Shown piece after piece: positions 45,385-58,100 of a stretch of 64,000 nt of DNA (positions are counted from its first letter, which is position 1; every line of letters starts with the position of its first letter). A model generated the notes under the pieces. That model saw nothing but the letters and a program-made list of their open reading frames with translations, was not told where the DNA came from and searched no databases. Both the position numbers and the translations under genes were made by a program. Origin of the DNA: Silene latifolia (Eukaryota > Streptophyta > Magnoliopsida > Caryophyllales > Caryophyllaceae); assembly GCF_048544455.1 (NCBI RefSeq), contig NC_133536.1, forward strand, positions 167,386,825 through 167,450,824, written 5' to 3'.

Positions 45385-47059
45385 CTGCTGGTCTACTCAA
45401 TTCCCCAGTTTTCTGGCTGGTTTGGGGATGTTCGTGTTTTGTATGTCCCATCTCACTCTTTTATTTTTGTCTCCTTTTTATTTTTGTTTTATTTTTCTTT
45501 TTTAGGTTGTATATTCCCGTTCCCCTGTATATATCTGCTGGTGTATGCTGGAGGACAACGAGGGCGTTGTCCGTTTTGTTTTGGGGAGGGTATTGCATCC
45601 TTTTGAGTCTGCATTTTGCATTTGTTTTGCATTCACGTTTATATTTTCAGCTTGCATTATTTATTTATTTCATTAAAAATCAAAAAACCAAAAATATTAG
45701 AAAATTTCAAAAATCCAAAAATATTCACATTTACTTTTGCATATAGGTTGAGTCGGAACTGTTGATTTCCATGATGATATCGCACTATAACTTGTCATTT
45801 TACTTGAGCCTTGCACTTTTATTGACAGTTGCTAGCTTTGTCATACGTATAGTCTACGAGTTTTTGTTCAAATATAGCTGACTGTTTAGACTTGACCTGA
45901 TAAATCGACAAGCTACTTATAATTTCTGAGTTTTAGAGCCCATAACTGGTGACATTCATGACCAGTTCATTAGGAATTGAGAGTAGTACTCCTTGCATAG
46001 CATGTTCATCATTTTTGCACTTTTATGACATTCGATTTCTTGTTCAAATGCACACATTCGGGTTTGTGGTTGGTGTCACATGCAGGGAGGTGCTTTCAAA
46101 TTTTCCCCTTTTCTTATACTTTTCACCCATTTAGCTCCACTTAAGTCAAAACTTGCCTTTTTGACTCATTAGCTACATCCCTAACTGAGCCTGCCTAGTC
46201 AAGCTAGTTTAGTTTGTCTTTTGTGGTATATTTTTCCGTCTGCAGTTTGGCCCATGTGTTAATTTGATCGGAGTTGGTGGAGAATTAAGGAAGGGAGAAG
46301 GAGAAGAGAAAAAAAAGGAGTATTGAAAAAAAAAACGTGAATAAAAGAAAAAAAAAATCACGCTGTACAGTGAAGAAACCAGAAGAATGAAATGTTGAAA
46401 AATTTGAGCTGGTTTGATTTTTAGATCGTCTGTGTTCACTTTTATATTGTGACGGTCTCACTCCTCCGTTTTATTCCATATTTTTGAGGAGATAGTGTAA
46501 ATGAATAGTGAGTTATGTGCCAAATGAAGGGCACTTGTACTTTATTTTTCAGTCGGTTGAGATTCGGACGGCGTTATATGGTCCTGTTAGGAACTATCTT
46601 GACGCTTTTACCTCCACATTACCATAACTTGTTTTGCCTTTTGTCACCTGACCCTCACTATTCCCATATTATTTGTAAGCCCTCGGCTGTGACGGACATT
46701 ATCGGTTGGAGTGTGTGCATTAGTACTTGAATCGTCTTTCATTTTTGTCGCATGCATGTTATATAGGTCGCAGTTAGGTGAGTGACTGTTTCTCTTTCTC
46801 TCTTTTACATATAATATTTACCCTTTGCTTCATGAGAGAAGAGTGACCACGTGAGAGTCCAATTTTGATGGTCTTGCAAGGTCGATAGGTTGGCTATATT
46901 TCTGAACAGCTTATAACTCGTTTGCGGATTGACTGCTTAGCTATAACTGTTAATTTTTGTTGCATTAAATTGGTTCAAGTAGACAAGTTAAGTTAGCTCT
47001 GAGTTTTCATTTCCGTTCCATTAGTTGCATTTTAGTTTACTAGGGGACGATTAAAGGTT
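45385..47059 (+). other. 3' noncoding region of C
   Basis: About 1.7 kb without a gene. It includes an A-rich purine tract at 46280-46370. Short open frames show no recognisable domain. Confidence 0.65.
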
Positions 47060-47074
47060 CGGTTTGGGGATATT
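47060..47074 (+). other. Polypurine tract of C
   Basis: CGGTTTGGGGATATT lies directly before the 3' LTR, as in A and B. Confidence 0.85.
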
Positions 47075-48556
47075 TGATACGTGCATTTTCTATAGTCTTT
47101 TTAGCCTATTTTAGCACGTATTTCCAAGTACTTTTGTACTGTTTATATTGCATTTTGCCCTGAACTGGCTACTTTGGTTCGTCTTGTCTATTTTGCAGGA
47201 ATGAATGTAAAAGTAGTGGAATCGAACCATTTTCGTCCATCTTTGCTTGCATTTTGAGGAGACGGGATTTTTCAGAGTGAGATCTTGCATTGGGATACGT
47301 GAAGGAACGTTCTACGAAACAGTCGGTTACGAGTTTGAGCTATTTCGGAGGAAGAATACTCGATCGAGCTGTTTTATTGGTCGATCGAGTGGTTTCTATG
47401 GCTGAGGATGGTCGATCGAGTAGTATTTTACTCGATCAAATAGTGCTGGAATTAGAGGTTACTCGATCGAGCATTATATCTACTCGATCGACTAGATTTC
47501 CTGGAGAAGTACTCGATCGAGCTGTTTCAGACTGCTCGATCTAGTGGTTTTGTCTTTCATGGGCTTTAATTAGTCCGTGAACTTGTTTTTAGTTATTGGA
47601 CTTAGTATTTTTCTTTTTAAACGTACATTAATTAGGTCATTAGGCATCTAATTATTATCGGATTATCTATTTTTCATCTTTCCCTGCAAAAGGACTACGT
47701 TGCTTTTCTTCTCTACTGTAACTTTTTCTTTCGGATTTTCTCGCTTGGATTTAGTTGTTCTGTACGCCATATTCTTGTGATTGTAATCTCTACTCTCTTT
47801 TAATCTTAATCTTTCAATCATTTGCTTTAATTACCTGTTTTGTTCCTTTTTAATTTCTGCCCTAATCTTTGTTTATGCAATTTCATTATTATTTCATTAT
47901 GTTTAATTTTAGTTATTTCATTGTTATTAGTTTTGACAATATTAATAGCATGAATAGCTAATTTGTTTCATGTTAGGATTAGGGAATCTACGGTAGAAAT
48001 GTGACGATATAGTGAATAGGTTAGATGAATTATTTGTGAGACTCTGTCCCCATAGCAATATAACTGTATTTACCGACTTAGTTGAGTGCACGCTTCTGAG
48101 TCACCTTTTTAATCTGGTTAAATTTAATCCTGGATCGGAAGATTGGACTAAATAGGCCTGCTATGAACAGTAGACTACCCTGACGAGGACGGAAGTTAAG
48201 TTAGTGGGAATCTAGGGTAGAAAGTGGACCGGAAGGACCTTTCCATATCCGTCTCGCAGTAATTTATCTAAGTAGTTTACAGTTAAGTCACTGGACTACC
48301 GTAGTGAACTGAAATCCTGACATGTCCCCTCTCTATTGATAGTTTATTCTCATTTTCTGTCTGTATTGTTCTTTCTTTATTTCTCTTCCTATAAAGCCTT
48401 AATTAATTTAGAAATCAAATTACAAACCCCCCATTTGTGACCAAATAAACAGACTCTTTACAGATATCTTGCCTCCCTGAGGAGATCGACCTGACTTCCC
48501 TAGCTATATAGTTAGTTTAGTTAGTTATTTTTTATAGGTATACGACAGCCCTGTCA
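47075..48556 (+). repeat. 3' LTR of C
   Basis: Pairs with 37715-39182, 14 bases longer because of a 3-base and an 11-base gap. CTCGATCGAG array at 47355-47550. Confidence 0.93.
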
Positions 48557-48561
48557 ATTAC

Positions 48562-49213
48562 CTCAACCAATTAGCCATATCAACAACAACAATCAAACCA
48601 CATCAAAAGACACTATAAACAACCAACAGTACTGAGTAGGCGAACCTACCTTTAGCGCACCTCAGCGAATCCACCTCCGACCACAAGATGTCAAACAACC
48701 ACGCAACACACCTATACAAATAGTATAGTTATATATCACAACCACTATAACCCTAACCAAAAACAGCAACGACAATGATGATGACGATGACATACTTACA
48801 CATATATAGCTATCCGGCGTCAAGACCGCTACCCGACTCAATCAACTTATCCCCATGGCATAAGCATCTTCAAGGACCTCAAAGGAAGGAACTAGGGTGA
48901 AGGGAAGAAGAAGAGGCGACATTTAGGTTTAGAGAAGAGAGGCGGAAATGATTTCCGGTTATACGAAACACGATATATAACTCCTCGTTGTAAACACGCT
49001 ACTCGATCGAGTAACTAACTTACTCGATTGAGTGGCCCCTACTAGATCGAGCCTCCAAGCTACTCGATCGAGTGGCCTCGACTAGATCGAGTACCACACA
49101 CCCAAAGCTTACCATGTCACAAGACACCGCTCGTAAGGTTTCCCGAAGGCCAAGACATGTCACTAAGGTCGGTCAACGTCAGTCAATGGGTCCCTAAAAG
49201 GACGGGTATTACA
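48562..49213 (-). repeat. 5' LTR of D, right part
   Basis: Continues the D LTR after the C insertion and ends in GGGTATTACA. It contains the LTR TATA-like box (about 48970-48982) and the CTCGATCGAG array (49000-49095). Confidence 0.9.
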
Positions 49214-49255
49214 CATGTCACCCAATAAACCAATTTCCAACTAAAGTTTTACGAA

Positions 49256-50654
49256 CTATTCTCTTTCAAGCGGTTTGATAAAAATGTCGGCTATTTGATT
49301 TTCCGTTCTACAAAAGTTAAGACAAATATTACCTTTCTCAACTTGATCACGTAAAAAATGTGTCTTATGTCGATATGTTTTCGCAAAAAAATGAGTGGTG
49401 TCGAAGATAATACCATATTCATGCAATTGTTGTCGTACCCAAAGTATTTGTGCACAAGAAAAAGCCGCACTCACATACTCACTTCCGTCGTGGATAGAGC
49501 AATGGTATTCTTATTCTTTGAAACCCGTGAAATGAGACACGGTCCCACGAATGTATCAATACCCAAAGTGTTTTTCTATCCAACGAGCTACCTAAGAAAT
49601 CCACATCGAAAAATCCTAGAAGATCAAGTTCATAGTGAGATGGATACAAAAGACATAGAACTTGTGTTCCAATCAAATACCTAAAAATCCTTTTGACGGC
49701 TTTGAAATGTCTTTCCTTAGGATTTGATTGGAAACGGGCACTCAAGCACACACTAAATTGTATGTTGGGTCAATTAGTGGTTACATAGACCAATGAGCCG
49801 ATGATACCTCGATACACGGTTTCACTAACACTCTTACCATTTTCATATTTGTCAGGTTTGATGTTAGAAACCATTGGTATAGCATAAGATCTAGCACTAG
49901 TCTACCCAAACTTATTTAACATTTCCTTAAAATAATTTTGTTGATGGATCATGGTTCCATTATCACTTTGCTTGATTTTAAGAAATCAAGCCCAAGCAAA
50001 AATCTTAGTTCTCCACTCATGCTCATTTCAAACTCACATTTCATTAGATCCGAAACGTATTTATAAAGAACTTCATTCGTTGTACCAAAAATAAGGTCAT
50101 CAACATACATTTGCACAAGCAATAGTTCCTCGCACTGTGACTTGATAAACAATGTTTTATCAAGCGAACCACGTAAAAAACCATTTTTCAATAGAAACTT
50201 TGAAAGCCTAACATACCAAGCTCTGGGAGCCTGTTTTAAACCGTAAAGTGATTTATCAAGTTTGAAAACGTGGTTGGGGAATTCATTATTTATAATAAAA
50301 AACTTCTTCTTCAAGATATCCATTTAAGAAAGGGGTTTTAACATCCATTTGAAAATGTTTTATGCCAATATGAGATGCAAAAGCTCTAAACATTCGTATG
50401 GCTTCCTGCCTAGATACCGGTGCAAAGGTTTCCTCATAATTGATTCCCTCTTATTTGGTAAAACCTTGCACCACTAGTCTAGCTTTGTTCCTTACGATTT
50501 CTTTAACATTATCAAACTTATTACAAAAGACCCACTTCGTACCAATTACAGTGCGTTGAGTGGGTCTAGGGACAAGGTGACATACCTTATTTCTCTCGAG
50601 TTGCTCCAATTCCTCCTGGATTGCTGTAACCAAAAATGTATCGTTGAGAGCCAT
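49256..50654 (-). pseudogene. Reverse transcriptase and RNase H remains of E
   Basis: Minus strand, Copia order. The reverse transcriptase start (AIQEELEQLERNKVCHLVPRP, GTKWVFCNKFD, NKARLVVQGF), a segment with SLYGLKQAPRAWY, the catalytic-region LVQMYVDDLIFG, and LRFLLGLD are recognisable. RNase H follows (KRIFRYLIGT; at its end CRTENQIADIFIKPLE). The family copies RNA into DNA in cytoplasmic particles; this copy is a many-times broken fossil. It is bounded left by D and right by H. Confidence 0.88.
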
Positions 50655-50747
50655 TGTGACTGTTAAGTGTATAATTTACTATATTTTATATACATATTTT
50701 CCATAGTTTTTCTTATATTTTCAGCATTATATTTCATTTTAGTAATA

Positions 50748-50955
50748 TTTTGTTTTTTGATAATGAGGGGATTGAATCCCCCTCGGGCCCATGCATTTCC
50801 GCACCACCACATGGACCATGTAAGCCACCCCCTTCGGGGGCTGTAGTGGCCAAGGGATCATCGCCCCAGCTGGTAGTCAAACCCGGGACCTCTTAGCTCC
50901 TGCATTTCCGCAAGCTTCAAGGTTTAACTCGGCTACCACTGGACTAACACCACTT
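50748..50955 (-). mobile_element. tRNA-derived SINE
   Basis: Read on the minus strand it starts AAGTGGTGTTAGTCCAGTGG. TAGTCCAGTGG fits the RNA polymerase III box A, and GGTTTGACTAC about 50 bases on is a worn box B. It ends in an A-rich tail (ATTATCAAAAAACAAAA). GTAATA is found on both sides (50742-50747 and 50956-50961) as a short target duplication. About 208 bp. Family not named. Confidence 0.7.
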
Positions 50956-52110
50956 GTAATAAAATTCCTTCCTAGAACATCTTATCACAATTTATATAAT
51001 TATTTGTAGGTGGACCTATTTTGATGTTGATATTAGCTAAATAGGTAAGCAAGACGATGAATAATATACGAGAAACTAAAAAAGGACTTCAAGCTCTCCA
51101 AGTCCACTAAATAAACACAAAGCCGTCCGAAATAAAATGAAATCCATGTATTTAATAATGTTGACAAGACCGTCATTTTACAAATGATGAAATAAAGAAG
51201 CATATTCCTAAAATTTGGGGCATTGAACAAGTCTTGAAGCGTTCAGTTTGATGATGTTACATTGAAGGATTTTTATGAAAAAAATGCATGCTAACATTTA
51301 GATGTGTGAACAGGTATTCTGATAATTACAACATGAAACATCTAAAATTAGATCTTTAATTCATAAAACATTCGTCATTTGATGAAATATCATGCACTAA
51401 AAGCACAAACCGTAGGAATATGTAATGTATTTACATTAGTTATTGGTTCTATTGTACATGTATGATTAAATTTGAAAGATCAAATGATCGCCTATCTAAG
51501 GGAGGTGATCTGATCTGGTTTTGAGAAAACACATAGAGATTGACAAGAAGCAATGAAATAATTTGTTCTATATTGAATTCTATTCATTTCTCATTACATT
51601 CAATTATCTTTAACATATTCTAGCTTATTATATGCTATTTATTTGACCACAAGCTCAATCTACTCAACCTTGCTCGTACCGTAATTAAAGACTATATTAA
51701 TCTCTGTTATTTATCTCTTACATTTGTTTTATTTATTTATTTATTTATTTATTTATGGTTTCTTCTATTATTAAAATTGATATTGTAGTCATAATTATGG
51801 GTCGTGGGCAGTCTTTTATAGTCTAGGGCTCGATAGAGTCTTAATATGGATTGGTCAGCATTATAATTTTCTAAACATTATTTAATGGTTTTACTTAGGT
51901 TTGATGGGGTTGTGTTAAATTATTAATTTATTGGTCATAATCTATATATGTAGCTCTTGAATAATACTACAATGAGAGTTGAGTTTAGTCCTTTTGAGTT
52001 AGCATAGTTAGCATATATACTGTTATTTATACATAATTAATTATACTTAGTTGAAATAGCAATCAAAGTTGAATTTCCACTTAGAGAGCCTAAGTCGAGT
52101 CAAAATTAAA

Positions 52111-52360
52111 CCTTTCATATGAGAATGGTGCGAATGATAGTTGAGACATTTAAATTTCGGTCCCTAAAGCTCCTATATGTGTCATAAGTCCCATGAGAAT
52201 AGCTATTATTTCACAATCGGAAGGCTTATTATTTCCCTTTCATATGAGAATGGTGTGAATGATAGTTGAGACATTTTAATTTTGGTCCCTAAAGCTCCTA
52301 TATGTATCATAAGTCCCATGAGAATAAGAATTATTTCACTATAGGAAGGCTTATTATATC
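52111..52360. repeat. Two-copy tandem repeat, 125-bp period
   Basis: The block starting CCTTTCATATGAGAATGGTG at 52111 starts again at 52236. The copies are about 90% alike by eye. It lies within H. Confidence 0.85.
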
Positions 52361-52702
52361 TCGAGAGAGAATAACAAGTATTGATTTTAGTTTTGAGAGT
52401 TAAAATGAGAAGATTAGTCTCACCTAAGTACATAATTGAATATGTTGTTCCTTTCAATAGTCTATCTTGATCAATCTATGTTAATGGCGATACTGTTGTC
52501 CTAGAGTTTTTTATTATTGAATTAATCTCATTATCTAGTTATTATATCTCATTTTTATTCTATTGACATATACACAAACATTATTCTGATGTAGATAAAC
52601 CAAATCTTAAATCGACTAGTATGCAACCTTCAGTTTCCCGAGATTGACCCATAAGTGCAACAGACACTGTTCACTTGCGTTAATTTATAACTGAATAGTG
52701 AG

Positions 52703-54063
52703 ATGAGTTGGTTCCATTTAAGAAAGGAATACGTTGAAGGCACAAAAATTTTTAGAGCGATGATATGATTTTGATTCCAGAACTTCGGTAAGTGGTTAGG
52801 TTGGAAAGAGGGTGGTAACATTGATGTTTCCATTTTTTTAGGAATAAGAGGGCTTGAAGCTTCGTTTGGTTCTGGTGGCACAGGTGAGTGGGGGAAATTT
52901 CTGTTTGAGAAAGTTGCTCACTTGCTTATTTATTAGTTTCTATTTGAGTAGGTTGCTTACTTGTATTCTCATTCCCCCTGGATGAACTAGCATCGTCTTG
53001 GGATGAGGGAGGATTAGTTCCCCCTGAATTTTGGCCATCTTCATCATGCAACAGTGGCTCCAACTGTTGTTCAGCCTCTTCGTCTACTTGATCCATCTCA
53101 TGACGTATCATCCTAATCTCGAAATCATTATCCTCTTCATAGTCATCAACCTGCACATTTGAAGAAAAAATACTACATTCATCAAATATTACAGAACACT
53201 TTCTTCCATTTTCATAGTTCTTTTGTTGTAAACTTTATAAGCTTTACTATGATCCGAGTAACCAACTAAAACGGGTTCATCACTACGAGCATCAAATTTG
53301 CCTAGGTTGTCTTTACCATTATTATGAACAAAGCATTTACTACCAAAGCATTTTAAATGAGAGATGTTAGGTTTTCTTCCTCGTAGTAACTCATATGGCA
53401 GTTTTTTAATGATTTTTCTAATCATGACTCGATTGTAGATGTAACAAGAATGACGCCTTCGACCCAAAAGTTCCTTGGCACTTTAGAATTAATAAGCACA
53501 ATCCTAGCCATATTTTCAAGAGTTCGATTCATTCGTTCCACAACCCCTTTTTTTTTAGGAGTTCTAGTGGCCGAAAATTTATAGCTAACATCATTCTCAT
53601 TACAATAAGCCTCAAATGATGATTTTTCAAATTCAGTTCCATGGTCGGATTTCAAAGAGACTAGTTTCAAAGAAAATTTATTTTGGACCTTTTTCACCAA
53701 ATTAAAAATTCATCAAATGCTTGGTCTTTTGAACTTAGAAATATTAGCCAAACATATCTTGTAAAATCATCCACAATTACACAAATATAGCGACTTCCAC
53801 CTCTACTTACAATGCACATGGGTTCACATAATTCAATGTGAATAAGCTCAAGAGGACCTAAAGTGCTATTAACTTTTTTGGATTTAAAGGAGCATTTTAC
53901 TTGTTTCCCTTTAACAAATCATCACATAGTGATTTAAATTCAAATTTTATGTTTGGAATGCCATCTACTAGATCAAGTTTCTTGAGAGTATTTAGTGTTC
54001 TAGCATTAAATAGACCTAGTCATTTATGCCAAAGCCAAGGGTTGTTCTTTTGGACACTCAACC
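52703..54063 (-). pseudogene. Integrase and linker remains of E
   Basis: On the minus strand, from right to left: an integrase zinc region and core with KSDHGTEFE and RTPKKKGVVERMNRTL (the D,D(35)E core of Copia integrase), then KPNISHLKCFGSKCFV, and then an acidic S/Q/N-rich linker (53156-52926) that leads toward reverse transcriptase. The family inserts the DNA copy into the host chromosome. This fossil copy has many breaks. It is bounded by H and by the hAT element I. Confidence 0.85.
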
Positions 54064-54212
54064 ATGATAGGTAGGGGCGGTGCGAATAATGTAGTACGCA
54101 AGGGGTAGCAACCGCTATCCCAAACTTAAGAAAATCGTTTATGAATATAGCATTTTGCTATACCCCTGATTTAAACACTAATGAATTATATATACAATAA
54201 AACCTGTCATTA

Positions 54213-54418
54213 TAGCAGCAAGGGGGACTTGTAGCAGTGGCAGGTAAAGATGGTAAGGCGTATATATACATGTTGATGGGGGTTCAAATCTTAATGTAGT
54301 CATACTTCTTTTGCTTTTTCAAAAAAAAAAATTCCCATTGTTTACCCATTTAATGCTTCTTTAATTAAAATATACGGACTATGTGTTTAGTACACTTCCA
54401 AACATTAGATGTTCATTA
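54213..54418. repeat. First unit of a tandem duplication in I
   Basis: Bases 54213-54418 (AGCAAGGGGGACTTGTAGCA onward) match 60413-60618. The unit is cut near its end by F; with F removed the two units of about 235 bases lie head to tail. The second unit ends near 60650. Confidence 0.8.
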
Positions 54419-55092
54419 TGTTGGTGATTTAAGTGTCATCGTGCCGTTTAAGTATAATTGGATATCGTGGTAGAATCATACGGAAACTCGTAACGTTATA
54501 ATATGAATCGGGAGTGTGGAGTACACGTTCATATATAAACAATTATTGAGTTAACTGGATGTACGGAAAAAGCGGAAAAAGAAATAAATGTTTATAGAAT
54601 TGGTCAATGCACCAATTGATGAACAAATGGTTAAATTGGTCAGTGAACAAACCATGCATGCATCTTTCGAAAATGTCAAACAGTGGCAATTCGAAATGTG
54701 AGCATTTATTTAATTCAATGAATATTTTCCGCACCAAAAGTTATCGGTCTTGAATAGGTACGTGCCTTTTCATAGATAATCCGTATCATGTATATTGCCC
54801 CTTATAAATATAAGGAGTTTGTGAAAGAAAAAGATACAACAAAATTTCAGACTTCTACTCTCTACAAATCAAACAAAAACATTAAAGTTCTTCTTTGGTT
54901 TAGCCTAAAAATCTAAGGGACTTTGTAGTTTTATCCTACGATTGATTTCGCGGTCTCCCTAAGGCAAGTAAGGGGCGATATACTTTCTAAGGAGAGAAGT
55001 CACTTGCGACTCTACAATTATCCATGCACTAATTTATTTCATACACAAAATTATTATTTCATAAATTATTATCCGACCGTCTCAATCTAACA
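54419..55092 (+). repeat. 5' LTR of F
   Basis: Starts TGTTGGTGATTTAAG and ends CAATCTAACA. A TATA-like CTTATAAATATAAGG lies at about 54801-54815. Confidence 0.93.
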
Positions 55093-55121
55093 TTCTTAGA
55101 AAGTATTTGTGAAAATAGTGT

Positions 55122-58100
55122 GTGTATGCCATGGATGATATGAAGGGAAAAAGCAAGTTTGAAATACTAGAGAAATTTGAAGGAATTGATTTTCGTAGAT
55201 GGCAGAAAAAGATGCACTTCAAACTTTCCCATCTAAAAGTAGCATATGTAATCACTACTTCGTGTCCTCCGGAACCGGAAGATGATCAGGCTATCGATGC
55301 ACTCCGTAGGAAGGCAAAATGGGAAAATGACGATTATATATGTCGAGGACATATATTAAATGGGATGTCAAACGCTCTTTTTGATATGTATCAACATGTT
55401 GAATCTTCTACTCTACTTTGGGATCAGATGGAAAAAAGGTATATGGATGAAGATGCCACAAGTAGCAAGTTTTTGGTAAGTCGTTTTATGAATTATAAGA
55501 TGACTGATTCCCGTTCCGTGTCGGAACAATTTAATGAATTAATTCATATAATTAATCGATTTTCTCAATATGATATGCCTATGAATGAGAATATGTCAGT
55601 GTCTAGTATTATTGAGAAATTGCCACCGACATGGAAAAATTTTAAACATGAATTGAAACACAAAAAGGAAGTCATGACTTTGGGTGAACTTGGACGAAGT
55701 CTCCAAGTCGAGGAAGGCCTTAGGGCTGAAAAAAATGAAAAATCTGCCGGAAAAGGAGATCCTAATGGTTCCTCCATTAATATGGTCGAACAAGGGGAAA
55801 GTTCCAAAAAATGGAAAGACAAAGGGAAAGGCAAGAAACGTCCTTATAATGATACTAATGATGATCCAAACAAGAAACCGAAAAGTGGTTGTTGGATATG
55901 CGGTAAAACTGGTCACTTTAAGGCGGATTGCCATGTAAGAAAGAAGCAGATGGGAACTTCGGGAAAGGGCACCGGAAAAGGGTCTAAGGACCATGGTGCT
56001 TCTACTAGTAAAGGTGATATCTCTAATTGTATTAAAGTTAATTATAATGAGAATTATGTTACATATTTTGATGAAGCAAATTATGTGCAGGATGATGAAA
56101 TCATTTGGTGGATTGATTCGGGAGCAACAAGACATGTTTGCAAAAATCGTTCTTGGTTCAAAGATTTTGTACCGGTAAAAGACGGTTCCATTCTTCACAT
56201 GGGCAACGAATCAACCGCACAAATACAAGGCCGTGGAAATATTACTTTAGTTTTTAGTTCCAAAAAATCTCTAGTATTAAAAGATGTATTATATGTACCC
56301 GATATAAGGAAAAACTTAGTATCGGGAGGATTATTGAATAAATCCGGCTATAAGCAAGTTATAGAGTCGGATAAGTATGTATTATCTAAATCTGGAATAT
56401 TTATAGGTTTCGGATATTATTGTAATGGTATGTTTATGTTAAATATAAATAAAATGGATGATTGTATTTATGTGGTTTCTTCTTCTTCTTCCTTTACATC
56501 ACCATCTAATTTATGGCATGCAAGACTTGGACATGTTCATTACAAAAGACTTCTTCTTATGTCTAAGCAAGATTTGATTCGACCATTTGATTTACAAACC
56601 CGTAAATATGATACATGTATACTTACTAAAATTACTAGACAACCTTTCAAGAACATTGTAAGCACATCAAACATGTTGGATTTAATTCATAGTGATTTAT
56701 GTGATTTACATTCTACTCCATCTTTGGGAAATAAAAAATATATGGGAACTTTCATTGATGATTATTCTCAATTTTGTTATATTTATTTATTGCATTCTAA
56801 AGATGAGGCTCTTGATATGTTTGTGGTGTATAAAAATGAAGTGGAATTGCAACAATCTTGTAAGATTAAAAGACTTCGAACCGATCGAGGTGGTGAGTAT
56901 TTTGATCCTAAATACTTTGCAAATTGTGGAATTATTCATGAAGTTACTCCTCCCTATACACCACAATTAAATGGTGTAGCGGAAAGGAAAAATCGATCTC
57001 TAAAAGAGATGATGATTTCCATGCTATCTTACTCGGGTTTGAGTGAAGGTTTTTGGGGTGAAGCAATGTTAACGGCATGTTATTTATTGAATAGAGTGCC
57101 TAACAAGCGGAATGACATAACCCCATATGAACTTCGGTACAAAAAGAAGCCAAATCTAAGTTACCTTAGAGTTTGGGGATGTCGAGCAATAGTAAGACTA
57201 CCCGATCCTAAAAGGAAAACTTTGGGAGAAAAAGGAATAGATTGTATATTCATTGGTTATGATATGCATTCAAAATCTTATAGATTCTATGTAATAGAAC
57301 CAAATAGCTCAATTGGGATTCATTCCGTGATTGAATCAAGGGATGCTATTTTTGATGAAGATCAATTTACATCGATGAAAAGGCCTAAAGATTTAATGCC
57401 AAATGTTAGTAATAACTTGAATGAAAATGATCAGTAGGAAAATCTTGATGAAACAGACCAAGTGGTCAACCTGTCGCGTAAAAATCAGCCTGTTGCTTCT
57501 CGAAAAAGCAAGAGAGGAAGAATACCGAACGATTTCGGACCCGAGTTCCAAACTTATTTAGTTGAAGGGTCACGGAACGAGTTAGGACTTCAATATGCTT
57601 ATTGTTATAACATAGATGAAGATCCTAGAACATTTAAAGAGGCGTTGGCCTCTCAAGATGTTGCATTTTGGAAGGAAGCCATCAATGATGAAATGGATTC
57701 CATAATGGGAAATAACACATGGGTTCTTTCGGATTTACCAAAAGGGTGTAAACCTTTAGGTTCTAGATGGATTTTTAAGAAAAAGATGAATGTTGATGGT
57801 TCAATCGGCAAGTTTAAAGCTCGATTAGTCATTCAAGGCTTTAGACAAAAGGAAGGAATAGACTATTTCGATACTTATGCGTCGGTTGCTAGAATTTCTA
57901 CAGTAAGACTATTAATAGCAATTGCTTCAATACATAATTTGGTGATACATCAAATGGATGTGAAAACAGCGTTTTTACATGGTGAATTGGAAGAAGAAAT
58001 TTACATGAAGCAACCGGAAGGTTTCATTATGCCCGGGCAAGAGCATAAGGTTTGCAAGTTGGTGAAATCCCTGTACGGACTTAAGCAAGTACCAAAGCAA

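Larger units (their letters stand above)
37715..48556 (+). mobile_element. Element C: non-autonomous Athila-like element
   Basis: Plus strand, 10,842 bp. LTRs 37715-39182 and 47075-48556; target duplication ATTAC (37710-37714, 48557-48561), exact. PBS 39188-39205 (tRNA-Asp type with a few differences), polypurine tract 47060-47074. It carries gag (39379-40647), a protease-type region (about 41212-41982) and an ORF1-like gene (43492-45384) that looks whole. No reverse transcriptase, RNase H or integrase is present. The gag-protease part has one or two breaks. The LTRs differ at about 45 positions plus two small gaps (about 3%). Inserted in the 5' LTR of D. Confidence 0.92.
10152..49213 (-). 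mobile_element. Element D: non-autonomous element with Tekay-like ends, split by A and C
   Basis: Minus strand. Left (3') LTR 10152-11493; right (5') LTR 37021-37714 plus 48562-49213, split by C. The primer site for tRNA-iMet is at 37007-37017 and the polypurine tract at 11494-11507. Flanks are CATAT (10147-10151) and CATGT (49214-49218), one mismatch. After removing A (with B) and C the element is about 7.9 kb, with about 5.2 kb inside. It has no gag, protease, reverse transcriptase or integrase that I can find, only an ORF1-like coding remnant. The two LTRs differ at about 84 of 1340 positions by hand count (about 6%), making D older than A, B and C. Confidence 0.8.
50661..52697 (+). mobile_element. 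Element H: solo-LTR-like insertion in E
   Basis: About 2.04 kb starting TGTTAAGTGTATAATTTAC. The flanks are GTGAC (50656-50660) and GTGAG (52698-52702), one mismatch, and the insertion falls between the integrase and reverse transcriptase parts of E. It has no coding region. The start resembles LTR starts of the C/M kind in layout. The right end reads ...CTGAATA, not CA, so the edge may be off by a few bases or mutated. Orientation is a guess. It contains a SINE and a tandem duplication. Confidence 0.6.

Noticed and set aside
50748-50955. tRNA gene
   Set aside because: Box A is good, but there is no cloverleaf, box B is worn and the unit has an A-rich tail with short flanking duplications. 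It is a SINE.
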